Of a stretch of DNA of 64,000 nt, positions 46,960-60,774 are shown in pieces (within the stretch, counting starts at the first letter, position 1; each line of letters starts with the position of its first letter). The DNA is from Rhyzopertha dominica. Lineage: Eukaryota; Arthropoda; Insecta; Coleoptera; Bostrichidae. Made by a program: the position numbers and the translations under genes. The stretch is from NCBI GenBank assembly GCA_025024175.1, contig QCXZ01000064.1, positions 39,887,325 through 39,951,324 on the forward strand, given 5' to 3'. The notes beneath the pieces are model-generated. The model was given only the letters and a program-made list of their open reading frames with translations. It made no database searches and was not told the DNA's origin.

Positions 46960-47260
46960 CAAGGAGTGCGCAGCCAGTTAGGCATTTATTTGGAAAAATG
47001 ATACTGGTATGCCTATTTCAGCTTTGAACCAAAGAGAAATGATTGAATTTAGATTATGTAATAGAATGCAGTTAATTGATACAAGTAAAAAACGTGATGG
47101 TAAGCTTTCATTATGAGTTTGTGTATTTATATCAAATTCCAGCACCAAGGCTCTTTGCTTTTAAGGCATAAGAGTGGGATCAAAGAAAGAAATGTGAAAA
47201 ATGTCAACAGATATGTATTTGATGAAATATTGTGTTAATACATCCAGTGAAGAGATGTGG
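46960..47260 (+). pseudogene. Possible piggyBac-like transposase remnant
   Basis: One plus frame reads FIWKNDTGMPISALNQREMI, EFRLCNRMQLIDTSKKRDGK. This resembles the LW..d.G.PIFRATMS..RF..I...lrF.d block of piggyBac transposases. About 100 bases later KKCEKCQQICI could be part of the C-terminal cysteine cluster. The frames are broken and the catalytic region is missing. The resemblance is by eye only. Confidence 0.3.
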
Positions 47261-49830
47261 ACAAGATACTAACACCTAGGTGTTACAAGTTAAAAAGAGA
47301 AAAACCCTGCTATAGATGGAAAACAACTGTAGAAAGAATAATTCAGAAACTATACGAAGTACCAGGAACAAGTGATTATGAAACAAACCAATAACACAAA
47401 CAGCACACAGACAGCAGCTATACGAAGGATGCATACCGTGCAACCTTCCCACTCCAATTATAGCATTACTTCTTTCGGCTCGAGAGATGCTGTACACATA
47501 TTTGCAATAAAGCAGGTATCCCTCCAACCTCCTCCGGGTGGCCCGGCGATATATCATTGGTAAGAATATTCTATTCTAATTGTTAAATGATGTACATTTG
47601 TTAGAAACGCTGTCCATTTGTTCTTGTGCAAACTAGTTTACCTTGTTTTTAAGTTTACTAAGTGGTATGGTCGTTCAGTTAGATTAAATTGCTAAGAACT
47701 AGTGGCCGTGCGATTACTAGAACACGCCATTTCGTTCAATTAGTAAGTGTCCCCCAGTTAGTTAGTGTCGGTCAACCATATAGGATAGGAAAATTAGATC
47801 TTATAAGTGGCAGTTAAAACTTATAGTCAACTTTGATCTGTAAGTAGGCATATCAACTGCCACGTGGCATATCAAAGAACCAAATTGCTTCAAAAGCAAA
47901 AGATTTGAGATTTTTACGTTTTTTTAACAATAACTGGTTAGTCTTCAACTGTACATTTTTCAGTTCAAAGTTTAAATTCCCTTAAAACTTAGTCCATATA
48001 GAACAGTTATAGACAATATGGACTTAACATCAGATTTTAGGCTTAAACTATGTAAATTTTTGAATTATTCAAGCAACTGGAAAAGGAACTCTCCCACAGC
48101 GGAGATTCGGAAAAGCTACTTCCACTCTGGCGACATGCGGAGTACGGCAACGAAACGAGTCACCGTGAGCTTTGACAATACAACAAAAAATGCTTTAAGA
48201 GCGTTCCACTTCCATCACGCGTCTCCCTTTTGCATGCAATATATCCCTAGCAATTAAGGGCAGGTCGGATCCAGCCCGACAGGCTCTGTGTAAGCCATTA
48301 ACCTCGCGAAATTTCCCCAGCGTGTGCTGGGAGACGTTGCTCAATCAGGAATTTTTCCACGTAGCCGGCCGCTCTCTCACCGTGCCCCAGACACGCCTAA
48401 CATCTCAAAGCCATTTGTGGGACTTCAGCAGTCTCCCGACAAATTCGAAATTTCTTTGATGTTCGACGCGGAACCGGCTCTAATTCGGAAGCATTCCGCC
48501 CGAGCCACAAAATCTCGTAAATTCATAATTTCCAGCTCCAACTAATTTCTTATCTTTTCGACGGTTCNGGCAAAGGAATTTGTTGCCTAAGCAAGCNATG
48601 TAAACAAATTGCGATGAAAGCAACCCGATCACAAAGGAGAGGAGAGTCTAGTGACGGTTGGAGGGGCTGGCGCATAATACAAAATACCAGGAATTGCTAG
48701 GAATGTTGATTTGTGTATTTAAATTCTGAATGCTTACATCTTGACTGCGCATTTCCAACAGTTCCCTTATTGCGAAAAATCATTACTGCATTCGCCGTAC
48801 CTCTAATCCCATCTTGCTGAGTTTGCTTTAAAAATAATTATATTTTAAGAAGAGCTTTGGATAAACATCGAGAAACAATGAAAATAATTTTACTGAATTC
48901 ATTCAATATAAAATACTTTTCATTTTCCCAGTCGGCTATCCAGAAAGTACTTGCTGCTAATTTCAAGCCTATATTTTCAAACGACACGACGTGTTAAATG
49001 TAATTGTCATCGTCTATAGTAAATCCTGAAGTGAGGTTGGTGTTAAGGCTGCTACTAGAACTTGCTTCACTGCAAACAAATGAACCAAGTTTCCTTGCTG
49101 GATGGTTATTTAGTAAACTAAATACAGAAATGAGTTAGTGCAAGAAAGGTTCAGTCTCTGAAATAAGGGTTAGATTATTAGACTATTAGTACAATAACAG
49201 TTCTGTGGTAATGCTTTACCAGAATGATCTTGAAGAACAGTCGCCATTTAATTTACATATTCAGTGTTCAATGAAAAGATCACTAATATTTTTCCGCCGG
49301 CACCCACGATCAATCTGAATATGTCAAAGATAAAAAAGTACATGTAAATGTACCCGAGCTAACATACGTACTATTTAAAATTATACACTAACCACTTAGC
49401 AAACAGGGAAAAAAGTTACTAACAATTGAGCACACACCAAAGTAGTCATAACTTTTGTAAAAGTAACCTAAGGACATTGCTTACCAAAAAATATTAACGG
49501 TTATTTTGTCATTAAGCCACAGTTGCAATGATTGTAATTTTAATTGTGGTTTCAACTTGTTTGACAAGTGCCTGCGATCGTTTGTTTCCTAAAATTTTAA
49601 ATAAGTGCTAGTGGTATTGTATAAATTGTATTCAGGTAGTTTTCATGAAGCTGAAAGTATGAGTACATTATGTATACAGTATTAATTAAATTAATTAGAT
49701 GCTAAAAAGTTCATTATATGTTTATATTTTGTAACATATGAATGTTGTGATTTTATTTTGTTAGACGTTAGGTACAAATATTAGCAATATTGGTCAATTT
49801 TAACTTCAAATACCTCTTATTTTTTTAAAA
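47261..49830. other. Noncoding DNA with one GC-richer island
   Basis: About 48270-48560 is GC-rich and unique-looking, with a 73-codon plus frame (48324-48545) that matches nothing. Nothing else is recognised. Confidence 0.35.
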
Positions 49831-49833
49831 CAG

Positions 49834-49970
49834 ATGAGAATTGCGAGTACCAACTATCTTCAGATTCTATACATGAAATTATATCAAAATCAGACATCTA
49901 CGATGTCACTAACATTGAGATAAAGAATCATAAAGGAAAAAAACTTTGGCTTATAATCAATGGAAGTTGA
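49834..49970 (+). CDS. Possible exon with cytochrome-b5-like residues
   Basis: A good acceptor (CTTATTTTTTTAAAACAG) is followed by an open frame reading DENCEYQLSSDSIHEIISKS, DIYDVTNIEIKNHKGKKLWL, IINGS and a stop at 49968-49970. IEIKNH..KKLWLIING matches the first half of a cytochrome b5 domain (EI..H....WLII.G.VYDVT). A weak donor GTTGAG at 49966 would let the exon end at ING, before VYDVT, instead of at the stop. The next bases also read DEHHQP, loosely like the DEHPGG haem block. The partner half is not seen in the window. It may be one exon of a gene with very long introns, or a fossil. Confidence 0.3.
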
Positions 49971-51475
49971 GATGAACATCATCAGCCTTGACATACAAAA
50001 ATATGTCAGTTTACAAAAATATATTATTTACTTGAAAAAAATCGGGCCAGTTATTAGGCTTTGTAAAGGATACTTCAAATATTATAAATAAAAAACTGAA
50101 GGTACTCCTCCAAATGACAAAAGGAGGATAGGCCTTCCATTCCAAAAAAGACAAAGAAAGAAAATTCCTAAAGCGCTTTCCTGTTCTTGGGTCTCATTAT
50201 GCTCGACCGAATTCGTAATAAAGTAAAAGTAAATAAAGGGGACGCAAAAAAACTTTGGAGTTGCAAAAGAAATTGCATTTACATTTAAACAAAAGTAGCA
50301 ACAATGGAAATGAACGAAATGTAAAAATGCATCCAACTAAATAAAGTTTAACTGAGATAACGTCAATTATGGACATATTGCCTGGGTAAGATAAACACTT
50401 TATTTAAAGGTAGCTGTTTGATAATATATTTTAGACCAAATTGTTATTGGTAAAAAAATGTTACTATAATGATCAGATACGCACCTTTTTTTCAAATACA
50501 TATAATAGCACTGTTTTGTTTATAGCATATTATTTTGTACAGTACCTGTTTACACATAAAACTTTTCTTTTTCCGAGTATATAAACACCACACTTAATAT
50601 TTACAATTATTGCTTACGCTAGACATAAAATAAATGTCTTAATTGAACTATAAGCTGTAGATATACAAGTTCTTGTTGCCTTTGTCTCGTGTCTTTTATT
50701 TTGGGGACAACGCATCCATTCGTCATTATTTTGAATATACTGGTTACTTATAACAGGTATTCAATTAAAGGTGACATCAAGTCGCTTACGATTTGTTGAC
50801 GGACGAAGAAGCGCGAAAAAGGGATGAAATTTATTGCTTACTACTATAACGCTGGCAACAAATTCTGTTCATTGCACTCCTTTTCTGTAGACAAATATAT
50901 ATTGCTGAACGAAAGCATTCAAACGAGCCATTGTACGCCGTTTAGAGTGGATGGACATAAAAAAAATCCTGCTGCCCCACTTGGAATCCAGACAAGGCTG
51001 GATTCAACCATCCCCGGTGTTTAAAAAAATACATTTCTAACGAACGCTTGCATGTAGGCACACACTAACATTTTTTGTGACGCTACATACGTTAAAATAT
51101 TATGTTAGTCATAAGCGACTTATGTCATTCATTAGCGCAGACGTATTTTTCTAATCTAGGAGTAATAAGGAAGAGTAACACTCATTTCTACTCAAAACAT
51201 TTTTTCTTTTAACTGTTCGTACAGTTAAAATCGAATATAAACATTTGTACTAGATTATGAAATATTAAGTAAGGTAAGTAATTGAAATGCATGTACCCTT
51301 AAAAAAAAACACTGCTATCGTGCGCAGGGATATTTTTATCTATCTAGCTACGATGAAAACAAGTAATGGTCGCAAATTTTTGCTGTCAAGTTGCTGTAAC
51401 ATTTTGACGATTACAAAAAAACAAAACAAATAACATCCAAAAAGTTTTGTTACTTTTTTGTTTCTTTAAGTGACA
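49971..51475. other. Noncoding DNA
   Basis: Nothing recognised. If the preceding exon is real this would be intron or 3' untranslated sequence. Confidence 0.4.
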
Positions 51476-51479
51476 AAAA

Positions 51480-52130
51480 AGAGTGAAATTGAACACGGAA
51501 GCGTAATTAAGCTCTTGAGGAAGGAAGGAAATGGACCCAAGGATATAATCCAAAGGATGATTAATATGTATGGGATGATGCGCCGTCTTATTTTACAATT
51601 AAATTGTGGTTCAACAATTTTGTTGGGGTGGGAATTCAATTAAGAACCAACGAAACGATCAATAAAGTTGAGATTTTGCTCTTACTCTCGAACAAAGGCT
51701 GTGTCGGTAATAAACTTGTGAAAAAAAAAACTCAAAAGCTTTGGCTGAAGACGAAGGGTTTTTTTCTAAAATCATAACAGGTGACGAAACGTGGGTGTAT
51801 CTACCATACACAAAATAAGAATCCTAGCAGTGGTTCCACAAGGGATCTCCAGCACCGAAGAAGGCAATAACGCAGAAAGCATCAAGAAAGCTGATGTCGA
51901 TGGTATTTTGGGATATGTAAGAGATCTTACTGATTTAGTATATGAAAAAAGTTCTACAATAATAGGAAAGGTTTATACATAAACAATCGAAAAGTTGAAA
52001 ACTGCCATGCAACAAAAAAATCCACAACTGCGATCAAAAGATTATGCTGCTTCATGACAATTGGCAGAGTTCACAAAGCTCGCTAAGTCCGCGAAGTACT
52101 CCATGAATGCTGTTTTGTAGAGATTGTAGT
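51480..52130 (+). pseudogene. Second mariner-family transposase fossil
   Basis: The plus strand holds, in shifting frames, KSEIEHGSVIKLLRKEGNGP, KDIIQRMINMYG, DDAPSY.TIK.WFNNF, NKVEILLLL, then ITGDETWVY at about 51775-51800 (first catalytic aspartate), WFHKGSPAPKKAKTQKASRK, MVFWDM near 51905, and LHDNWQSSQ at about 52050-52078 (second catalytic aspartate block). This is the order of mariner transposases: helix-turn-helix DNA-binding domain, then DDE core. The linker between the two domains is partly deleted and many stops occur, so it is dead. It belongs to a different subgroup from the copy at 6271. I could not define terminal repeats. Confidence 0.75.
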
Positions 52131-55100
52131 GATTGCTATCTCTTTCCCAAATTAAAATGCACTTGAACAAACGCCGCTTCTCTGATTTAAATGCTTCGCG
52201 ATAATTGTCGTCCCTACCAGCTATGCCTCTTTCCAGGCGCGCACATTACTCGTTAGAAAAATACAAACAATTCTGACTAGCAGCTATTTATTGCCTGTCT
52301 ATTAAGCTACACACTTTTTGTACTTTCATGTAGCAGGTATTATTTAACTAAATTATTTTGCCCCTAACAATTTTCAACTGGAAAGTATAAACGGTGATAC
52401 CATTTCATCATTTTAAGCTTCTCGTATTTAGTAAATTGGCAAACTCAAATTGCCTTTGCCAAGTTTAAACAACATATAGGTCTTACTGTCTAAAACAGTC
52501 CGTTAGTGCCGGAAATAATTGCATCCCTTATGACTCTCTCCAGAAATCCAAGCTGCAGCAGTCACGCTCTTCAGCTATTCATTTGAACTTTTGACAAGGA
52601 TAAAACTATGCTACCTTCTTAACGCTACACGCTCTCTAGCAGTATTAATTTACGAAATTTCCTGCGAAATTAGTTCAAGGAGCAAAGCACCCGGATGGAT
52701 CTTTCCCTGTGGAAATTACCGCCGCACAGACAAGAGGACTATCCGCTGAAAACAACGTCACGTATCACATCGATTCTAATAAATCCCGCCGGGGTAATCG
52801 GGGTGTAGTGCATAACAACTAGCGACCTGGTGCAAATTGAATTACGTTCGACGTCCACGGTGCAACGGTGCAGGTTGAGGAGGCCGCTTCTTGGACAGCG
52901 CCGCTCGATTCGATTCGAGCGTTCGTTGGTATTCAGTTCTCGTCGGGGCTTTATCTCTTTCTGTCTGTAGTGCTGTGTAAGGATGGGAAAGGTCGGCTTA
53001 GGAATCGGGCTTAAACAAAGAAACAGTGCGGTTGCAGGGGACGTTTGGTGGAAAATTAAACAGGCTGGGTAACGAAGTTTCCTCTGACGTATGCATTCCA
53101 AACAGATGCTTACCATCGTACCGTAAGACACTTGAGGCCTTGTTGTGGCCTACATCGTCGCCATGAAATAGAGTTAAGACCCAGAACTCTAAAGGATTCG
53201 TCAAGTTGGCCCAGGCATTTTGGAAATGGGCTATTCTGAACATGTTGGCGATTCAAACAAAGCAACACATGGTACCTGTATAGCGCCAGAATCGTGAACT
53301 GCTCAAAAACAGTTGCTAGGCGCTTCCCGCTTTTCTTTACGTATCGCGTTAAATGAGTTTTGCCGACAGTTAAGTTTCATTATAATAGTAAATATACATA
53401 AAAAGAAAGCTATAAAGCAATAATAAGACATTTTCTTGGCCTGTAGCACAGATAAATTAATCTATAACTACTATTCTGAGGTAAAATTACGAAAGCGGGT
53501 TAGTTTTCATTACTTTGCCATGGAATGAAGCATAGTGGATTAAATGACCAGTAAACCAGGCTACTCACAACTTCATTTATGCACCATCCGAAAGAAAAAC
53601 CAAAAGTAGAAAAAATTGTCCTGAAGTTTTCACTGAAGAGTTATATAGAAGTTAAAGCAGCAAGGTTCTACTGAAGCTCTATTATCTTTGTACCAACCTT
53701 AATTTAACAAAGATTTTGATACTGAAGTGAAGACTACTGTTACAAGTACTCTACTGTGCTCAAAATCACTCAACTAAATTTTTGGAAATCGTAAAACAAT
53801 TAATCACACTTTAGCGTCATTTCCTACGGTTACACAAATTATGTATGAGGAGTAATTTATATATTTTTTAACTAAAACGTAATAATTCTTCACAGGGCGA
53901 TCAGTCAAGGGTGGACAGCGGCTCTATCTTGGGAATTAATCGTGCTAGAATCTTGCGGCATTTGTTTTATACAAATATGGCCACACATATGTCATTTAAA
54001 ATATTATGGCGTGTGTAACTTTGCCGCTAGGTGGCGCATTTAATATGACATATCAAAATAGTTGCTCAAAATTAATATTTTAAATTCAGGATGGCTAAGG
54101 TATGCCTTGAGGGTGAACTAATACCCACAGCCCGACGATGTGGCATATTTCAAACTATAAACGTTGGGACAGATTGTAAGGTCATCCCTCCTTGTTAGCT
54201 TAGCCGCCATATTTGTTCCCGTGTACAGAGTACCATAGTTAAGGCTGTAGAATGGATTATTATCCGCTACTTTTCCTCCGAAAGCTGTTATTTGCCATAG
54301 ATGTGCAGATATCAATACGATCCTTCATTTATGTATTCAGCTGTCAGCCTGTATTTGATTTTCGGAATTAAAGTTTATTGGGATCTGTAGAATTTAAGGT
54401 ATATAAGAACACAAAAGATCTGATTGCTGTTTACATACCTTTTTGGTAGTGTTTGATCAATAATAGTAAAATTCCTAATCAAAACAGGCACCACAAGTAT
54501 CTGGGTGTCCATCGGCAAATGTCAGTTGTCGGAAGAAAAATGGTGGATACCTGTCTGTCCTAGAACCCTATCACAACTCATTGTATCGTGAATGGCGTCT
54601 TTTAATTTATCAATAGATAGAAGCGGTGACAAAATACCAGGCGATATATTTATACGCCGCGGTAAAAGAATTATTTATTAGTAATTTACTGTGGAGTTTG
54701 TTATATTGGGTTATTATAGAGATGAATATCATATGATTAAATCCAGCCAGACATTTCAAGAAATCGCTTATTTAACTTCAACTGAGGATGGCAGCTTAGC
54801 CACCTAAATACGTGTATAGTCTTTCTAAAATATTGTGATGAAGGTTAATCATTTTCAGTTTAATTAGAATAACACCACACTCCATTCTTATTTCATTTAG
54901 ACGCTTCGCAGACAAGAAATGAAACTGGCTTAAAGTAAATCTCACATTTTAGATGGGCTTTTCATTGCTGCAATTTTTATGACGCAGTCGGTCTGTCGGC
55001 GTCTCCCCCTATCACATAAATTCCTAACAATAAAGCTGTCCAGAGCCTTGTCAAAAAAAAACAAGAAGAAGCATATTGAAACGAAATTAAGTAGTTGATT

Positions 55101-57385
55101 GTGAGTTGTAATTATAGCCCTTTTTGGTTGCCTTCTAAATTGCAACAGAAATACCGGTGATCTCTTAGTAGAAAGTCATCCGATAGGTGCTGTCTCAGCT
55201 GAACTATCTGCAGACTGCCCGTTTTTGTTGTAAATGGAAGTGTTCACTCGGTAGTACAAGTGCCTTAAATTATTAGTCTAGTACGAGTTGATAAAAATCT
55301 GTTCGAGAACCAATTTTAAGGGTAGTAATTAAATTTGTAAGGTCTTGTTGGCCCTATCGTTTTGTACGATTGCCCTTTAGGTATTTAAAAAAGCGAACGC
55401 ATTTTTCTTGTCTAAGAATGTGGAACAACTGACAAGAGTTTAAAAAAATCTTACTTCTATTTATTAGTAATATATAATTTCATATTACAGCCTCTTTTAT
55501 TAATTTAATCAAAAGTACAAATACTTCTATGAATTGGCCCCACTGCTTTGTTAAAGAAGCAGTTAAACAAAGATCAGAGAACGGGATAGACCTTGGATTT
55601 TTGCGATTCTCTGTGCCACGCACCGTCCGGAAAACCTTTGATAAAGTCATTTTCAATCTTCTGACCGTATCTGAGGGCTGATAACATCTTCATTCCTACG
55701 AGTTACCCTGCGAGTCACCCTGTAAGACGAAGTTACAAGGTCGTACTCATTTAGTATTTATACATATTACCTACCGTCAGCTACGTCCATTTGAATTGCC
55801 ATCGTGGTCCTGTGAATAGAAACGGGAAAATTGAATCGCGGTTGTTAGCTTTGAATTGCTTGTTTATGTTAGTTTTTACTTGCCATTTCTGTGTTCTTTA
55901 TCATAAATGATTTTCATTGTGTAACTTCCATATACCAAACATTTGTTATATTTGTTCTGTTAACGTTTGATACCAAAGAGATCTCTTATTCAATTATTTC
56001 TTTATAGGACTGTTTGCAGTGTGAATATTCTATTTGGGTTTTATTACTAAACACAAGTTTTTTTGCCTTATGCAAGGTGTTCGCGCGCCCCTTTATTGGA
56101 AAAATAGATGTTTGCACCGCAGTTTTAATTTTCATTTTCGCGTTCGCAACTGAATTACCGCTGGAACCGTAATACTTATATTCATTTTTGCCTCTTTTGG
56201 TATCGAATTGAAAGAATTAATAATTTTGCGTTTATTAATTGCGATATACCGTGAATAAACATTTGGCAAACAGTATTTCGCAACGTTTTGGTTCGATGTA
56301 GTCACACAAATTGTGTGGTGCCCATTTGCGGTTTCTTTCTTTTAACCCAGACCGTTTTCCTGAGGTAGCTTCAAGTGTACTTTTTGGTACATTGTCTTGT
56401 TTTATCCTTAAGGTAAGTTGTTAGATTCTTTGTTTTGTGAAAGTGTCACATAATAGACGATCACACAAAACGCTATGGAAATACACATATGTACTGCTAC
56501 TATTTGGATTTGCCTCGCAACCGCCATTTTGAATCTGAAGCTATAATGAATTTTCACAAATACAGGAATCGTGTATTGCTTTGGACGATATCAAATATTT
56601 TAGTAAAGGTACAGCGTAGAAGATGAGGGCTAGAATTATGTTAAAATCAAAACAGAAATCAGTAAATTCAACAAAAAGGGTTGTCCCAAGAAAGGTGCAT
56701 CATTTATAGTAACAGGACGTTAGGGTTCACCAGTGGTATAAACGAAGTCACCTACTTTTTTTTATAATTATGAATTATGATATAGTGTGAAATTCTGATA
56801 AATTTAATAAGTTGCACGCTTTTCTATTGCAAGCAATTTTCATCTTAGTGTGTACAGAACTAAACTTGCACAGCCACTCAAATGCAAATTATACCATCGA
56901 CTAAGAATTAAGTGTCACCGCTGCGATGCACCCGCATTATACCCGTAGTCGGTATAGTATTACAATCTCGCGGCATTAGAATTCGTCGCCAGTTCTCTAC
57001 CTGTGAAGGTTTCCACGACGGGGTTCGTTTCTAATGAATGTTTGTCGTCGTATACAAACAGGAAGCGGAATGCAAAGAAACTGCAAAACGAGACGACTAA
57101 TGCACCCCTAATGCAACTGGCATCTTAATGAGTTGAACAGCGGCACTGTTGAAGCGTTTTTAATGGAAGAGCTTTTCCCTTCGTCGTCGTTCTTATTGCT
57201 GACGTTGAATTGATCGATAATGGCGGCAGTGGCATGGAATGGGCTCTATTGTGAGGGTAATGTGAGAAATATAATAGTTCATTCACAACTAAGGTAGGTA
57301 CTTACTACCATTGCACTGCTTGAAACAATCTATCCTATTGTAATAAATGCAGTCGAAGTTCGATAAACCAAAACAAATTATACTT
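52131..57385. other. Noncoding DNA with GC-richer islands
   Basis: About 52660-53290 and 57000-57260 are GC-richer and unique-looking. The overlapping minus frames at 52739-53243 lack recognisable motifs. No RNA gene or element was recognised. Confidence 0.35.
54024..54037 (+). promoter_or_regulatory. CTCF-like word
   Basis: CCGCTAGGTGGCGC, close to the CTCF core consensus. It is unsupported by anything else. Confidence 0.25.
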
Positions 57386-57387
57386 GT

Positions 57388-57441
57388 AATAATAATAAAA
57401 CAATAATAATAATAATAATAAAATAATAATAATAATAATAC
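57388..57441 (+). repeat. Imperfect (AAT)n microsatellite
   Basis: About 54 bases of AAT units with two interruptions. Confidence 0.9.
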
Positions 57442-60400
57442 TTAATTTCCGACCGGTAATCTTGTCAAGACTTGATTCTATTAAGTCAAATAGATATGAA
57501 TATTACAGGTATATTACAGTGAAAGTAGGCTACACGTGAACCACTGTTAGCTTCCTTTATCAGCCCTAGCTGTCGAATCATTGCACGGCTCGTGTAAATC
57601 CGTCATTTAGGTACACTAAAATAACTAGTTGACGGGCTTCCGTCCAGTTCTTTGTCAGGCAAATGAGGAAGTAGATCGTTTTCTTTATATTATTTGTTTA
57701 TATAATAAATACTTTTAGCGATGAACGCGGTTTACAAAACGACTTACAAGCAAGTGTTGGTTCCCTCTAAGCGTCAATTCGTTTACTGACCTTTTCAGTT
57801 GTACATTGCTTTCTTTGAGAAAACTTTGTTTTAAATAGTATTTAAAATAGTGATATAAAAAACAAGTAGTTTTATATTAAGTAATAGGGAATGTAATTGC
57901 AAGATATGCCATACAAGAAGACTGACTTGCAGTATCGAACAACCAAATAAAATATACAATGCGTAAAAGTTTAGGTTTCTTGTCACATATCTACATCACT
58001 TTTCTCTATGTTCATTATATTATGTAGATGTTCAAATTAAAGAAGTCAATGAAGTAAAATACGCAAATCTCTGAATTTTGACAGAAATTAAAACACAACT
58101 CACTGTTTACGCTAAACCGTCAAGCATAAATATACTCATTTTGTGAAATTTTAGATGAATTTGACGTAGTTGTCCGGGTCAGGCATTTTACCAGATACGT
58201 CAACTTTAGTTTTTAAAAGAGGTTTTAAACTGTCATGCTTTAAGCCGGCTGACTGTTTTACAAGTAAAAAGTGATGCCTTTTTAGCTAGGTGAAAATAAA
58301 ACGCTTTTCGTGGGATAAAAAATCCCTTTACTTTTGCATGAAATGTATTAATTTTCTGTACTTAGAGAAAAAATACAAAAAAAAACTTCAAAGGAAAGCA
58401 ATCACTTCTCATAATTCATTAAAAATAGTTTTTAAGGCATTTCTTTCACTACTTTGTGTACTTTTTTGTAATGCAATTAATTATACGTAAGCGTAGCTAT
58501 TGATAAAATCGTACATTTTTGTTTCCTTTTTTTTCAAAGCTATTTCGTCACTTTCTAACGCGTTTTTAACTGAAATCGGCAGTATTTAGGTGCATGTCGC
58601 TTAGACCTCGGCTTTCTTACAGAAACATTTCGTGGAGATCTAATTATCAAAATATCCCTTCTAATGGGCTTGGAATTATTTACTGTGGGCTAACCGCCTT
58701 ATTTTAATCAATAACAAATGGAAAAGGTTTAACAAAATCGTTTGTTTAAACTATTTGGCGCACAGTAAGCTATTCGTTAACGGCTTCCAGTTCTCCTCTT
58801 CACTGCGTGTACCCATTTTTCCCAGATTTTTTTCGCAATACTTCATCTAAAGGAATATTGGGATAGTCGCATACAGTAATATTACAAAAATTTCTAACAA
58901 ATTCGTGCAATGAAAATTCAAATAATGTATTTTGGAATTACAATTTTATGTTACGTGGTGTGAATTTAAGAAAAAATTCTTGCAGCTATAAATCTACCGG
59001 TTCAGAGTTCATGAACTATTCCATTATATTTGTACCTATGTTTTAAAGAAGCGTCACCTCACCAGAAATAAAAGTACAGTTTTTTTGATACCCAAAACTT
59101 AGGATATTAATTATCACAAAACGGTTTTCCTTTAATACAACATAATACTAAAATACCGATTGAGTGTTATTCAGTGTTATTAGAGAAAGTGCGTTTTTGT
59201 CCTGATTTTTAGTATTTCAATCGATTTCTACGCAACAGACAATTTTAACGATAGGCCAAACATATTCCAGACGGACGACTTGGCATCTGGAGTTGAGGTT
59301 GTAGGGGTGCCACAGACTATCTAAAAGTCAAAGTACCGGAATCGTAGAAATTTTGAGGGTTGATCGGAAGGAGATCAATGGGCCTTAGCTGATAAGTTTA
59401 TCGCTCTTCATCAGCTTATGGACCTGGTAAATTTGATAATTACAAATAGTGCTCCGAGTGTAATAATAAGTTTCAAGTGATGGTCTGTTAGTTCTGAGAA
59501 GGTCACGGTAGAGGTGAGGCAGTTAAACCTGACCTGACCTGACAAGACTAACTCGGCGAATTCAATTGTAAGAGGATACTCTACAAAAAGGCTCGGAAGT
59601 GCTTTGTAAAAATGAAAACTAAGCATATCAAAACTGAAATACCGTTCTAAAGCTATTCTCCCCTCATTTTAAAATATCTACCAACTTGATAGGGTTGCTA
59701 TCCTCGTAGCCATCGACTCCCGACATACAGAAAAAATCGATGTTTACCTGAAATGTCAAGCTAATGCTTTTTTCTTCGACCACATGTATCACGTACTACA
59801 AAAAACGTAAGTGTTATAAAACAGAAAGGAAAACAAAAATTATTGTTGAACTGCAAAAGAATTATACAGGTGTATACCGCTCACGAAATGGGCAAATACC
59901 ACGACTAGCTGTAGGAGTGGACTGAGTTCAAACTTCACAGCTAATTTCAAAAGTAAAAAGGCCTCAGATAATTTTAAGCCCAACAAAGTTTTCCGATAAA
60001 TCGCTGAAAAAATATCAAAATAGCAATGACAGTAGGTTTGCGGAAATAACAAAAAAAGAACTGTTAGTAATGTTTATTACAGAAGTAAAAAAATAGTGAC
60101 ACACCTTGATTAAAATTAAATTTGAATTAATTTTTAATATTTAAATTTACCAGATATNAAGCCGGATGCGCTAAATTAGGCGAATCACAGTGTTTACTGC
60201 AAATTTGAGTGCGAATTTATNTTTACAATCGTTGGAAAACCAATAGCACAAGGCTTCGAAATAAAGTGTTAATTAAATAGTACAAGCGCCGCAAAAATAT
60301 ATATCAAATACAATACAAACTTTACAAGAAAAATACATTGCGAGGGATCATAAGAAAATACAAAATAATCAGGTAAGTAATGAATTAGTCAATTATCTTT

Positions 60401-60642
60401 TACAACTAACTCGACCGGTAACTAAAAAGATACCTATTGTCTTAAAATGTAAGTACACAATGCTATAAAACGCGAAATGAATTCTCGATTCGGCGTGATT
60501 TCCACTACGGCAGTCAATACAAAATAGTGATACACAAAATAGGCTTACGGTCACTTCAAATAAACGATGTGAAGTAAGTAAGACGACACAACAAAAAATT
60601 GGTACTCAGACTAAGTCCAAGATAGCAACAGGACAGGGCTAC
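57442..60642. other. Noncoding DNA
   Basis: No gene recognised. A short tandem CTGAC phrase occurs near 59530. Confidence 0.45.
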
Positions 60643-60774
60643 TTAAGCCGAGCCAGACTCAGATCTATCGCCGCTCTTCGTCAGATTGGAAACAACCAGA
60701 CCAATCCCAGTAATCCCAATCCACAAGGCGTTGCGTAAGTCCAGCTGACCTCGCTCTGTTCTTTCTTTGGTTTT
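60643..60774 (-). CDS. Possible terminal coding exon, function unknown
   Basis: On the minus strand a splice-acceptor-like tract (TTTTTTTACTTACCCGGCCAAG) is followed by an open frame that reads KTKERTERGQLDLR, NALWIGITGIGLVVSNLTKS, GDRSESGSA and a stop at 60643-60645. The sequence is GC-richer than its neighbours. It contains one hydrophobic segment (LWIGITGIGLVV) that could be a membrane helix, with a charged region before it and a polar tail. I do not recognise the family. The plus strand at 60783 has a GTAAGT donor word, so the reading direction is not certain. No other exons were identified. Confidence 0.3.
   Translation of the reverse strand, partial: KTKERTERGQLDLRNALWIGITGIGLVVSNLTKSGDRSESGSA

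Noticed and set aside
59360..59425. Inverted word around AGCTGATAAG / CATCAGCTTA with CTGATGA, a possible hammerhead
   Set aside because: There is no GAAA box or cleavage triplet in the required position.
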